64,000 nt of DNA from Actinoplanes oryzae (lineage in GTDB: Bacteria; Actinomycetota; Actinomycetes; Mycobacteriales; Micromonosporaceae), in assembly GCF_030757795.1 (NCBI RefSeq), contig NZ_JAUQWH010000001.1:124001-188000 (forward strand). Reading direction: 5' to 3'. Numbering within the stretch: position 1 is the first letter of the stretch; each line of letters starts with the position of its first letter. This document shows, one piece after another, positions 8,181-16,756 of this stretch. A model generated the notes under the pieces. The model did no database searches. It was not told where the DNA came from and was given only the letters and a program-made list of their open reading frames with translations. A program made the position numbers and the translations under genes.

Positions 8181-8212
8181 CGGGGAGAATGTCAACGGGT
8201 AGGCTGCGAGGC

Positions 8213-8809
8213 GTGACCGAGCGACTGACCCGCGCGCAGCAGCAGGCGCGCACCCGCGAGAAGCTCCTCGACAGCGCGGAGGCCCTCTTCGGCGAGCAGG
8301 GGATCCACCAGACCTCGCTGGACCAGATCGCCGCGGCGGCGGGCCTCACCAAGGGCGCGATCTATGCCAACTTCGGCGGCAAGAAGGACCTCATCGTCGC
8401 GATCATGCAGCGCCGCCTCGACGACGACGAGCCCGGCTGGGCGCGGATGAGCGCCGACTCCTTCGTCGGGGCCCGCGGCGACAGCTACGAGAAGAACATG
8501 GCGCTGCCCGAGACGCGGCGCTTCGCGATGGCCTTCACCGAGCTGTGGCTGCACGGCATGCGCCACGAGGACGACGGGGAGACGCTGCGCCGCTGGCTGC
8601 GGACCATCCGCGAGTCCCACGCCCGCGACGCGCGGGACGTGGGCATGGCACAGCCCGAGACGGTGGCCGCCCTCATGGTCGCGCTCGACGTCGGCATCGC
8701 GCTGCAGAACCTCGTCGACCCGGAGGGGGTCCCCGCCACCGGTTACCGGAGCGGCGTCGAGGCGGTCGTGCGGGCTTTCACGCCGCGGGAAGCACAACCT
8801 CCGCGATGA
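8213..8809 (+). CDS. TetR family transcriptional regulator
   Basis: 198 aa from GTG 8213. The N-terminal helix-turn-helix is clear: TREKLLDSAEALFGEQGIHQ, then LDQIAAAAGLTKGAIYANFGGKKDLIVAI, the classic TetR DNA-recognition helix ending in YANFGGKKDL. The C-terminal ligand domain is not assignable. It is divergent from the ABC exporter operon, with palindromic operator sites between, so it most likely represses the exporter and itself. Its 3' end overlaps the convergent EEP-family gene by 32 bp. Confidence 0.92.
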   Translation: MTERLTRAQQQARTREKLLDSAEALFGEQGIHQTSLDQIAAAAGLTKGAIYANFGGKKDLIVAIMQRRLDDDEPGWARMSADSFVGARGDSYEKNMALPETRRFAMAFTELWLHGMRHEDDGETLRRWLRTIRESHARDARDVGMAQPETVAALMVALDVGIALQNLVDPEGVPATGYRSGVEAVVRAFTPREAQPPR

Positions 8810-9782
8810 CCGCCCGGTGGTCGCTGTCCTTGATCGTGTGCGCCGATGCCGACACCACGCCGAGCCGCTTGTCCACCAGCACGTGGTCGATGGTCACGGG
8901 CGGGATCGGGTCGCCGTCGTACGGGCCCCAGGTCGGCACCAGCCCCGAGCCGGTGGCCGCCGCGGCGTCGCGGTAGCCGCTGCCGATCAGGTCTCGCAGC
9001 GGCTGGTGGTCCAGCGTCGAGTTGAAGTCGCCGAGCAGGATCCGCGGGCCCTTGCCGTCGTCGGCGCGGGGCTCGGCGGCCAGGTCCTCACGCCAGTCGT
9101 CGATCACCGACAGGGCGGAGGGCGCGGCGGGGTGCGCCGACTCCATCTGCACCGCGATGGCCCCGGCCGGCTGGATGGTCCCGTACGCCTGGTTGAACCG
9201 CCACCCGGCACCGTTGCGCTGCACCCCCGCTGACGCGAGCGGGAACCGCGAGTAGAGCCCCGACCCGGTCGCGCCCGGCTCCGGGGCCAGCGACGAGTAC
9301 GGCAGCAGGTCGCCCAGGCCGGCCGCCGCGAGGTTCGCCTGCGCCTCGGCGGTGAACTCCTGCACCGCGAGCACGGAGACGTCGTTGTCGCGCACCAGCC
9401 GGACGAGCTGGGCGGCGTCGGCACCCCCGAAGAGCATGTTCGAGGTCATGACATGCAGCTTGACGCCGCTCTGCGGGCCCTTGTCGCCGTCGGGGATCAC
9501 CCGGGGCAGCACGGCGATCGCGAACAGCACCGCGGTCACCGTGGCCACGGCTGCGACCGTCCAGCGCCGGCTCACCACGGCGAGGAGGGCCGCGAGGACC
9601 GACCACGCCGCGACGTACGGCGTGAAGGCGAGCAGCTGCACCAGCAGGCTCCGCTCCCAGCCGCAGAGCCGGACGACGACCCAGGCCGCGCCCGGCAGCA
9701 CCAGCAGCCAGAGCAGGACGTGCCAGATCGCGCGGCGGGCCCGCACCGGACGGGCGACGGGCTCGGAGCTGGTGATCGTCAT
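8778..9782 (-). CDS. Membrane-anchored endonuclease/exonuclease/phosphatase family protein
   Basis: 334 aa. Residues about 15-95 hold three hydrophobic segments (WHVLLWLLVLPGAAWVVV, LLVQLLAFTPYVAAWSVLAA, VAAVATVTAVLFAIAVLP). The C-terminal about 225 residues are an EEP (DNase I-like) domain: VMTSNMLFGGA, VLAVQEF (metal-binding Glu), LLGDFNST, DHVLVDK and the catalytic SDHRAV. The family covers nucleases and lipid or sugar phosphatases; the three-helix anchor plus external EEP domain is common in actinobacterial proteins of unknown substrate. Facing of the domain is inferred as extracytoplasmic. It may be the last gene of the run starting with the M16 peptidases (58-bp gap). Confidence 0.85.
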   Translation of the reverse strand: MTITSSEPVARPVRARRAIWHVLLWLLVLPGAAWVVVRLCGWERSLLVQLLAFTPYVAAWSVLAALLAVVSRRWTVAAVATVTAVLFAIAVLPRVIPDGDKGPQSGVKLHVMTSNMLFGGADAAQLVRLVRDNDVSVLAVQEFTAEAQANLAAAGLGDLLPYSSLAPEPGATGSGLYSRFPLASAGVQRNGAGWRFNQAYGTIQPAGAIAVQMESAHPAAPSALSVIDDWREDLAAEPRADDGKGPRILLGDFNSTLDHQPLRDLIGSGYRDAAAATGSGLVPTWGPYDGDPIPPVTIDHVLVDKRLGVVSASAHTIKDSDHRAVIAEVVLPAA

Positions 9783-9840
9783 GGCGGCGACGGTATCCGC
9801 CCGGGGCCACCGGCACCGAGGAACCCCGGCCTACATCACA

Positions 9841-11118
9841 TCATTCAAACGGGTTGAAGTGTTGCGCCGCCATCAGGAACCAGGCCGTGGTGCCGACATG
9901 CTGCCGGGGGAAATGCCCGTACTCGAAGCCCGTGTCGAAGGCGTTCGTGGCGGCGACCAGGCCCGACGCGGCGGGCAGCGGCCGGCCGCCGACGGTCTGC
10001 CCGGCGCCCAGGGACTCCTGCGCGCGGGTCAGGGACGACAGCAGCCGGCGCGCGAGGTCGGCGTCGCCGCGCTCGAGCAGGGCCAGGGCCGTGTGCGCGG
10101 TGCCCTCCAGCCAGACCGCCCCGTCCACGTGCGGCAGCGCACTGCCGGACACGATGCCGCCGGCCTGCCGGTAGGTGCTGTAAGCGATGCCCGGGATGTC
10201 CAGGTCGGTCGTCCACAGGTTCCGCGTCGCCCAGTCGACCGAGCCGTCGTAGCGAGGGTCACCCAGGGCGAGCACGGCCCACGCCTGCGCGTCCTCGGGC
10301 ACGTTGGTCGTGTTGACGAGGTCCGGGCTCTCGTCCAGCGTCCCGGTCCAGAAGTGCCGGCCGCGGCGGTTCCACATCGCGCGCACGAACGCGGCGGCCC
10401 GCTCGGCGCGGCGCTCCCACTCGCGGCCCTTCGTCAGCTTGGCGAGGAGCTCGAACAGCGCGTACGCGTCCAGGTTGTGCTCGGTCGACGCCCAGCGCTG
10501 CGGCGTCTCCCCGTCGCTGCGCACCCCGCCGTGGTAACCGCCGTAGTGGTGATGCGACTCCTGCTGTCCGATCCACCGCCCGAGCGCCACCGCGCCGTCG
10601 AGGTACTTCCCGATCCGGGTGTCGATGTAGAGCTGCGCCAGCGCGATGCCCGCCCACGCCGTGTCGCCGGTCGACGAGCCGCCGAACCCGAAGCCGTCGA
10701 GCGCGGCCGTCGTGCCGTCGGCCGCGTACGCCTGGCGGAGCCGGCCGTCGTCCCGGCCCTGGGCCCGCAGCAGCGCGTCGCCCACGAGCCGGGCCCGCCG
10801 CACGTTGGCGATCGTGGGGCTGGCCAGCCACGCCAGCATCGCGAGCGCGTTGTCGTAGACGAACGCCGTGGTCAGCAGCTCGCTCTCGTCGTTGTAGCTC
10901 TGCAGCAGCCGCGGCTCGCCGCCCCGCTGGTAGGCGTCGTGCACCACGTCGAGGTAGTGGTAGGCCCGCGCGACGGGCTCGGCGAGGCCGGGGTCCACGA
11001 GTTGCCGGGCCGCGTACGCGTTGGCCGGGGCGGACGGCGCCAGCAGAGGCGCCGCCGCCCGGGACCGCCGGATCGGTACGCGCCGGCCACTGAACGAGGC
11101 GGTCAGGTTCGTCGGCAT
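9841..11118 (-). CDS. Predicted six-hairpin (alpha/alpha) glycosidase-like protein
   Basis: 425 aa; start fixed by GAGGAGG 7 nt before ATG 11118. Repeated helical-hairpin motifs such as AFVYDNALAMLAWLA, GDTAWAGIALAQLYIDTRIG, STEHNLDAYALFELLAKL and TTAWFLMAAQHFNPFE are characteristic of (alpha/alpha)6-barrel glycoside hydrolases and related epimerases. Acidic residues in DNALA and STEHNLDAY are plausible catalytic positions. No clear signal peptide is visible; the Arg-rich N terminus (GRRVPIRRSRAAAP) lacks a following hydrophobic core, so location is uncertain. It is 29 bp downstream of the second M16 gene, suggesting one transcript. Substrate unknown. Confidence 0.6.
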   Translation of the reverse strand: MPTNLTASFSGRRVPIRRSRAAAPLLAPSAPANAYAARQLVDPGLAEPVARAYHYLDVVHDAYQRGGEPRLLQSYNDESELLTTAFVYDNALAMLAWLASPTIANVRRARLVGDALLRAQGRDDGRLRQAYAADGTTAALDGFGFGGSSTGDTAWAGIALAQLYIDTRIGKYLDGAVALGRWIGQQESHHHYGGYHGGVRSDGETPQRWASTEHNLDAYALFELLAKLTKGREWERRAERAAAFVRAMWNRRGRHFWTGTLDESPDLVNTTNVPEDAQAWAVLALGDPRYDGSVDWATRNLWTTDLDIPGIAYSTYRQAGGIVSGSALPHVDGAVWLEGTAHTALALLERGDADLARRLLSSLTRAQESLGAGQTVGGRPLPAASGLVAATNAFDTGFEYGHFPRQHVGTTAWFLMAAQHFNPFE

Positions 11119-11147
11119 GCGCGTACCTCCTCAGTTAACTTTGCTTA

Positions 11148-12482
11148 TTACAACAGCTCGCCCAGCTTCGCCGCGACCAGCTCCTCGCGGATCGACGCGG
11201 CGTCGCCCTCGACCACGATCGTGAGACCCTCCGGGTGCAGGTGCTCGGCCGCCGCCGCGGAGACCTGCTCGGCCGTGGCCTCCAGCAGCTGCCGGCGCAG
11301 CGTGGCGTAGTAGTCGTCGGGCAGGCCGTGGATGACCAGCGTGGCCAGCGCCCCGGCGATCGAGCCCGGCGTCTGCATGTCGACCGAGAGCGACCCGGCC
11401 CGCCAGGTGCGCGCGACCGTCAGCTCCTCCTCGGTCACCCCGTGCTGCTGCGTACGCGTGATCTCCCCGACCGTGTCGGTCAGCGCCGGCGCGGTGACGG
11501 CCGTCTGCACCGACGAGCTCACCCCGAACCGGCCGAAGCGGCGGCTCATCGCGAAGTCGGCGCGGATGCCGTACGTGTAGCCCTTCACCTCGCGGATCAG
11601 GTGGTTGAGCCGCGACGTGAACGCCCCGCCCAGCACCGTCGCCGCGAGCGTGATCGGCACGTAGTCGGGGTGCCCGCGCTCCGGCGCCCGGTGCCCGAGC
11701 CGCAGCGTCGACTGCACCGAGCCCGGCCGGTCGAGAAGGATCAGCCGGCGCGCCGGGGACACCGGGACGTCCAGCGGCCCCTCGGCCGGCAACGGCGCGC
11801 CGGAGGTGCCCGCGAAGGCCGCCTCGCCGAGCTCACGCAGGTCCAGCTTGTCCAGGTCGCCGGCGACGAGGAGCACGCCCGGCCGCTTCAGGTACGCCTC
11901 GTGGAACGCGGTCACGTCCTCGACGGTCACGGCGGCCATCGACTCGGGGTCGCCGTGCAGCGGGCGGCCGTAGCGCTCGCCGGGCTCGAAGAGGCTGACC
12001 CGCAGCGCGGCGTCGGCCTGCGGGCCGGGCTGGGCCCAGTCCATGCGCAGCGCGGTCGCCTCGTCGTCGCGCACCCGCTCCACGTCGGCCGGGTCCAGCC
12101 GCGGGGTCCGGGTCGCCTCGGCGAGCAGCGCGACGGCCCGGGGGAGCAGCCCGACGGGCACGGACACCCCGGTGCGGAAGGCCTCCCAGTCGACGGACGC
12201 GCTCAGCTCGGCGCCGAGCCCCTCCAGGGCCAGCGCGTACGCCGTGGAGTCCCGCGTGGCCGTCCCCTCCTCCAGGGACTTCGCCAGGACCGCGGCCGTG
12301 CCCTCGCGGCCGATCGTCTCGTAGGCGGCGCCGGCGTCGAGCAGCAGCGTCGCGGTGGCGAGCAGCTGGCCGGGCATGTGCGCGGCGACCACCTCACCGC
12401 CGGCGACCGAGAGCCGCTGGATGCCGGGGAACGTGTAGGGCCGGGCGTCTCCCGGCTCCGGCCGCGTGGCAACGAGCGTCAC
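11148..12482 (-). CDS. M16 family peptidase-like subunit, non-catalytic
   Basis: 444 aa from GTG 12482, overlapping the preceding M16 stop by GTGA. The protein has the two-lobed pitrilysin/MPP layout (N-lobe with LDAGAAYETIGREGTAAVLA, C-lobe with LNHLIREVKGYTYGIRADF, the R-x5-YG substrate motif). Where catalytic members have HxxEH, this has AKSLEEG, so the zinc ligands are missing. In known heterodimers (mitochondrial MPP, and paired bacterial M16B proteins) one subunit is catalytic and the other inactive; the adjacent gene at 12479-13792 supplies HxxEH. Inference: the two form a heterodimeric metallopeptidase. Confidence 0.87.
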   Translation of the reverse strand: MTLVATRPEPGDARPYTFPGIQRLSVAGGEVVAAHMPGQLLATATLLLDAGAAYETIGREGTAAVLAKSLEEGTATRDSTAYALALEGLGAELSASVDWEAFRTGVSVPVGLLPRAVALLAEATRTPRLDPADVERVRDDEATALRMDWAQPGPQADAALRVSLFEPGERYGRPLHGDPESMAAVTVEDVTAFHEAYLKRPGVLLVAGDLDKLDLRELGEAAFAGTSGAPLPAEGPLDVPVSPARRLILLDRPGSVQSTLRLGHRAPERGHPDYVPITLAATVLGGAFTSRLNHLIREVKGYTYGIRADFAMSRRFGRFGVSSSVQTAVTAPALTDTVGEITRTQQHGVTEEELTVARTWRAGSLSVDMQTPGSIAGALATLVIHGLPDDYYATLRRQLLEATAEQVSAAAAEHLHPEGLTIVVEGDAASIREELVAAKLGELL

Positions 12483-13792
12483 TTGTCGTCCCCTTCCGGG
12501 AGGTAGGTCAGCGTCACCCGGGACTCGGGGTTCAGGGTGCGGGCGGCGTCGGCGATGTCGCCGGCCGTGACGGCGAGCCACTGCGGGAGCCGGTAGGCCG
12601 CCGCGCCGGGGTCGCCGAACTGGGTCGCGTACCGGCTGAGGGTGTCGGCGCGACCGGCCACCGTGGACACCTGGCGCCACCACGAGGTGGTCAGCAGCGC
12701 CTTGGCCCGGTCGAGCTCCGCGTCGGTGACCGGCTCGGCCGCCATGCTGTCGAGCACCTCGGCGACCCCGGCGGTCAGCGTCTCGATGTCCACGCCGTCC
12801 TTGGCCGTCGCGGTCACGATCAGCGGGGCCGGGGCGTGGGCGAGATCCACCCCGTACGAGCCGATGTAGTCCGGCTGCGCGATCCGGGCGCCGTCGGCCA
12901 GCCGCTGGTAGAGCCGGCTGCCCCGGCCGCTGCCGAGCACCGTCGCGAGCACGGTCATGGCGTCGTAGCCGGCCGTGCCGAACGGGTGCGTGCGGTGCGA
13001 CAGATAGACGCGCGGCGCCGGGACGTTGCCGACGACGGTCTCGCTCGCCGGGGCGGTCGCCGGCCCGCTCAGGTGCCCGTGCGGGGCGGCGGGGATGTCG
13101 TGGACGGCCTCGATCGCCCCGAAGTACTTCTCGGCGAGCGCGAACACCTCCGCCGGTGTCACGTCCCCGGCCACGGTCAGCACCGCGTTGTTGGGCGCGT
13201 AGTACTGCGCGTGGAACGCCTGGAACGTCTCCAGGCTCGCGGCGTTCAGGTCCTCCATCGACCCGATCGTCGCGTGGTGGTAGGGGTGCCCCGGCGGGTA
13301 GAGCAGCGGCAGCAGGCGCAGCCACGCGTCGCCGTAGGGCACGTTGTCGTAGCGCTGGCGCCGCTCGTTCTTCACCACCTCGCGCTGGTTGTCCAGCGTC
13401 TCCTGGGTCAGCGCCGGCACCAGGCCGCCCATCCGGTCCGCCTCGAGCCACAGCGCCAGCTCGAGGTGCTCGGCCGGCAGCGTCTCGAAGTAATTGGTGC
13501 GGTCCGGGTTCGTGGTGGCGTTGAGATTGCCGCCCGCCCCCTGGACATAGCGCATGTGCTCGGTCTTGGCGACGTGCGCGGAACCCTCGAACATCAGGTG
13601 CTCGAAGAGGTGCGCGAAACCCGTCTGGCCGGCCGGCTCGTGCCGGCTGCCGACGTCGTACCACAGATTGACGCCCACCACGGGCGCGGTGTGGTCCTCG
13701 CTGACGACGACGCGCAACCCGTTGTCCAGGCGCGCGGTTTCGATGGGCCACGGATAGCCGGTCTCGGCGACCGGCGCGGGCTGAGCAGTCAC
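12479..13792 (-). CDS. M16 family zinc metallopeptidase (catalytic subunit)
   Basis: 437 aa from GTG 13792, with AAGGGAGG 4 nt upstream. The inverted zinc motif HLFEH (HxxEH) lies in GFAHLFEHLMFEG near residue 60, and a second-shell Glu is expected in the ENERRQRYDN region. RLDNGLRVVVSEDHTAPVVG is the typical first strand pair. M16 enzymes clip short or unfolded peptides in a clam-shell cavity. It is translationally coupled to the downstream non-catalytic partner. It is divergent from the moxR gene, sharing an about 80-bp promoter gap. Start and motif are clear; biological substrate is unknown. Confidence 0.92.
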   Translation of the reverse strand: MTAQPAPVAETGYPWPIETARLDNGLRVVVSEDHTAPVVGVNLWYDVGSRHEPAGQTGFAHLFEHLMFEGSAHVAKTEHMRYVQGAGGNLNATTNPDRTNYFETLPAEHLELALWLEADRMGGLVPALTQETLDNQREVVKNERRQRYDNVPYGDAWLRLLPLLYPPGHPYHHATIGSMEDLNAASLETFQAFHAQYYAPNNAVLTVAGDVTPAEVFALAEKYFGAIEAVHDIPAAPHGHLSGPATAPASETVVGNVPAPRVYLSHRTHPFGTAGYDAMTVLATVLGSGRGSRLYQRLADGARIAQPDYIGSYGVDLAHAPAPLIVTATAKDGVDIETLTAGVAEVLDSMAAEPVTDAELDRAKALLTTSWWRQVSTVAGRADTLSRYATQFGDPGAAAYRLPQWLAVTAGDIADAARTLNPESRVTLTYLPEGDDK

Positions 13793-13873
13793 GCAACCTC
13801 CCTTGTCAGCCCCCAGTATCGCGTGAGCGATCCCTTCGCCTGCCTTTCGGTGCGAGTTGGTGTCATGCGGGAC

Positions 13874-14866
13874 ATGACGGAAGCTGACACCCGGCTGCTC
13901 GAACAGGCCCTCTTCGAGGTCAAGAAGGTCGTCGTCGGGCAGGACCGGCTCATCGAGCGGCTGCTCACCGCGCTGCTGGCCGACGGGCACATCCTGCTGG
14001 AAGGCGTGCCCGGCGTGGCCAAGACCCTCGCCGCCGAGACCCTCGCCACGGTGGTCGGCGGCGCGTTCCACCGCATCCAGTTCACGCCCGACCTGGTGCC
14101 CTCGGACATCCTGGGCACCCGGATCTACCGGGCGAGCCGGGAGACCTTCGACGTCGAGCCCGGCCCGGTCATGGCGAACCTGGTGCTCGCCGACGAGATC
14201 AACCGGGCGCCCGCCAAGGTGCAGAGCGCGCTGCTGGAGGTGATGGCCGAGGGGCACGTGTCGATCGGCGGGCGGACGTATCCCGTCCCGCGCCCGTTCC
14301 TGGTCCTGGCGACGCAGAACCCGATCGAGAGCGAGGGCGTCTACCAGCTGCCCGAGGCGCAGCGCGACCGCTTCCTCATGCGGGTCGTCGTCGGCTATCC
14401 GAGCGACCAGGACGAGCTCGGCATCCTCTACCGGATGGGCGGCGAGCGCCCGGTCGCCCAGCGCGTCCTCGACCCGGAGACGCTGTCGGCCCTGCAGGCC
14501 CGCGCCCGCGCGGTGTTCGTGCACCACGCCCTGGCCGAATACGTGGTCCGGCTCGTGCTGGCCACGCGCGACCCCGCGCGGTTCGGCCTGCCGGAGATCA
14601 AGGACCAGCTCGCGTACGGGGTCAGCCCGCGCGCCACGCTCGGCCTGGTGGCCGCCGGCCGGGCGCTGGCCCTGCTGCGCGGCCGCGAGTACGTGCTCCC
14701 CGGCGACATCCTCGACATCGCCCCGGACGTGCTCGCGCACCGGCTGGTCCTGTCCTTCGACGCCGTCGCCGACGGGATCGCGCCGGAGTCGATCGTCCAG
14801 CGGGTCGTCGAGGCCGTGGCGCCGCCCGTCATCGCGCCCGCCCAGCCCCTCGGCGCCGCCGCGTGA
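13874..14866 (+). CDS. MoxR family AAA+ ATPase
   Basis: 330 aa from ATG 13874; ATG 13865 would add three residues. Walker A GVPGVAKT (about residues 46-53), Walker B LVLADEINRAP, sensor region LATQNPIESEGVYQLPEAQ and the lid segment YGVSPRATL match MoxR (AAA_3). MoxR proteins act as chaperones for metal insertion or complex assembly, usually with a VWA partner. It overlaps the DUF58 gene by GTGA and the VWA gene follows, the textbook moxR-DUF58-VWA operon. Regulation is not evident, though the two-component genes directly follow. Confidence 0.93.
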   Translation: MTEADTRLLEQALFEVKKVVVGQDRLIERLLTALLADGHILLEGVPGVAKTLAAETLATVVGGAFHRIQFTPDLVPSDILGTRIYRASRETFDVEPGPVMANLVLADEINRAPAKVQSALLEVMAEGHVSIGGRTYPVPRPFLVLATQNPIESEGVYQLPEAQRDRFLMRVVVGYPSDQDELGILYRMGGERPVAQRVLDPETLSALQARARAVFVHHALAEYVVRLVLATRDPARFGLPEIKDQLAYGVSPRATLGLVAAGRALALLRGREYVLPGDILDIAPDVLAHRLVLSFDAVADGIAPESIVQRVVEAVAPPVIAPAQPLGAAA

Positions 14867-15801
14867 CCGGCCTGCTCACCCCGGACCAGCGGCTGCGGCG
14901 ACTCGAACTCACGGTGACGCGGCGGCTCGACGGGCTGCTGCACGGCTCGTACCTCGGGCTGTTGCCGGGCCTCGGCAGCGAGCCCGCGGGCAGCCGCGAG
15001 TACCGGCCCGGCGAGGACGAGGTGCGCCGCATGGACTGGTCCGTGACCGCGCGCACCACCGTGCCGCACGTGCGGACCGCCGACGCCGACCGGGAGCTGA
15101 CCACGTGGGTGCTCGTCGACGGGACCGCGAGCATGGACTTCGGCACGGCGGAGGTCGAGAAGCGGGAACTCGCCGTCGCGGCCGTGGCGGCGGTCGGCTT
15201 CCTGACCGCGGGTACGGGCAACCGGCTCGGCGCGCACCTCGTGACGGGCGCGGGGGTGCGGCGGTTTCCGGCGCTCGGGGGGCGTACCCCGCTGCTCAGT
15301 ATGTTGCGCACGCTGCTGGCCGCACCTCGCGGCCTGCCCGCGACGCAGGTCGTGCCGTTCGCCGGCGCGCTGGACGGCCTGCACCGCGCGGTGCCCCGGC
15401 GGGGTCTGGTCGTGGTCGTCTCGGACTTCCTCGACGGGCTCGACGAGGACGGCCTCGGCCCGGGCGCGCCCGACTGGGAGCAGCCGTTGCGCCGGCTCGC
15501 GGCCCGGCACCAGGTGCTCGCCGTGCGGGTGACCGATCCGCGCGAGCAGGAGCTGCCGGACGTGGGCCTGCTCACGGTCGTCGATCCGGAGACCGGCGTG
15601 CTGCGCGAGGTGCCCACCGCCAGCCGCAAGCTCCGCGAACGGTATGCCGCCGCTGCCGCGCAGCAGCAGGCCGCCATCGGGAGCGCGATCCGCCGCGCCG
15701 GGGCCACGCACCTCGTGCTGCGCACCGACCGCGACTGGGTCGCCGACATCGTCCGGCACGTCCACGCCCACCGGCGTCGTCCCTCCGTGGGGAGAAAATG
15801 A
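14863..15801 (+). CDS. DUF58 domain protein
   Basis: 312 aa, GTG start overlapping moxR. The DUF58 signature (GSREYRPGEDEVRRMDW with SVTARTTVPHV) lies near residues 45-65. The remainder resembles a VWA-like fold: TTWVLVDGTASMDFG replaces a MIDAS DxSxS with DGTAS, and VVVVSDFLDG occupies the later acidic position. No membrane segments are seen, so this is a soluble member. The family accompanies MoxR ATPases and is thought to bridge them to VWA-type clients. Its stop overlaps the next start (ATGA). Confidence 0.92.
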   Translation: MTGLLTPDQRLRRLELTVTRRLDGLLHGSYLGLLPGLGSEPAGSREYRPGEDEVRRMDWSVTARTTVPHVRTADADRELTTWVLVDGTASMDFGTAEVEKRELAVAAVAAVGFLTAGTGNRLGAHLVTGAGVRRFPALGGRTPLLSMLRTLLAAPRGLPATQVVPFAGALDGLHRAVPRRGLVVVVSDFLDGLDEDGLGPGAPDWEQPLRRLAARHQVLAVRVTDPREQELPDVGLLTVVDPETGVLREVPTASRKLRERYAAAAAQQQAAIGSAIRRAGATHLVLRTDRDWVADIVRHVHAHRRRPSVGRK

Positions 15802-16742
15802 TGAGCTGGCTCTCGCCCGAACGGCTCTGGCTGCTGCTCGCGGTGGCCGCGCTGGCGGCGGCCTACGTCGTGGCCCAGCGCCGCCGCAGCCGGTACGCCG
15901 TCCGCTTCACCAATCTCAAACTGCTCGACCGCGTCGCGCCGAAGCGCCCCGCGTGGCGGCGCCACGTGCCCGCCGTCCTGTTCCTGGCCATGCTCGGGCT
16001 GCTCGTGGTCGGCTTCGCCCGGCCGCAGGCGGAGGTCCGCGTGCCGCGCGAGCAGGCGACCGTCCTGGTCGCCGTGGACGTCTCCCGCTCGATGCTCGCC
16101 GACGACGTGGCCCCCGACCGGCTCACCGCGGCGAAGCAGGCGGCCCGGGCCTTCGTCGCCGACCTCCCCGCGCAGGTCAACGTCGGCGTGGTCGGCTTCG
16201 CCGGCACCGCCTCGGTGTTCGTCCCGCCGACCGCCGACCGCGACATCGTCGGCGCCGGCATCGACCGGCTGGCCGAGGGCACGGCCGGGGAGGCGGGCAC
16301 CGCGATCGGGGACGCCATCGGCGCGTCGCTGGGTGCTCTGGCGGACGGGACTCCGGCGCGCGTGGTGGTGCTCTCCGACGGCGCCAACACGGCCGGCCAG
16401 GATCCGGCCCAGGCCTCGGCGGCCGCCGCGCAACGGGGAGTGCCCGTCGACAGCATCTCGTTCGGCACGGCCGGCGGCACGATCGGCGGCGACGGTCCCG
16501 GCGCGGGGCAGGCGGTGCCCGTCGACGGTTCTTCCCTCCGGGCGGTGGCCGAGGTGACGGGTGGAAACTACTTCGAGGCCGCTGATGCCGCGGACCTGTG
16601 GGACGCGTACTCGGACATCGGCGGCGTGATCGGCTACGAGACGGAGGTGCAGGACGTCTCGGCGCGCTTCATCGGCATCGGGCTCGTGCTCGCCGTGCTG
16701 GCGGCGCTGGCCTCGTTGTTCTGGTTCGCCCGGTTGCCCTGA
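15798..16742 (+). CDS. VWA domain membrane protein of the MoxR operon
   Basis: 314 aa, starting at ATG 15798 (or ATG 15801) after GGGGAGAAA. An N-terminal membrane segment (LWLLLAVAALAAAYVVA), a second near residue 60 (AVLFLAMLGLLVVGFA), a VWA domain with an intact MIDAS (VDVSRSM, later GTAIGDAI and VVLSDGANT), and a C-terminal anchor (IGIGLVLAVLAALASLFW) give the BatA/BatB-like topology. The extracytoplasmic or cytoplasmic face of the VWA domain is not decided by sequence. It is the expected partner of the MoxR ATPase. The response regulator follows 15 nt later, so the operon may continue into the two-component genes. Confidence 0.91.
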   Translation: MMSWLSPERLWLLLAVAALAAAYVVAQRRRSRYAVRFTNLKLLDRVAPKRPAWRRHVPAVLFLAMLGLLVVGFARPQAEVRVPREQATVLVAVDVSRSMLADDVAPDRLTAAKQAARAFVADLPAQVNVGVVGFAGTASVFVPPTADRDIVGAGIDRLAEGTAGEAGTAIGDAIGASLGALADGTPARVVVLSDGANTAGQDPAQASAAAAQRGVPVDSISFGTAGGTIGGDGPGAGQAVPVDGSSLRAVAEVTGGNYFEAADAADLWDAYSDIGGVIGYETEVQDVSARFIGIGLVLAVLAALASLFWFARLP

Positions 16743-16756
16743 TGGAGGATCGGGAC

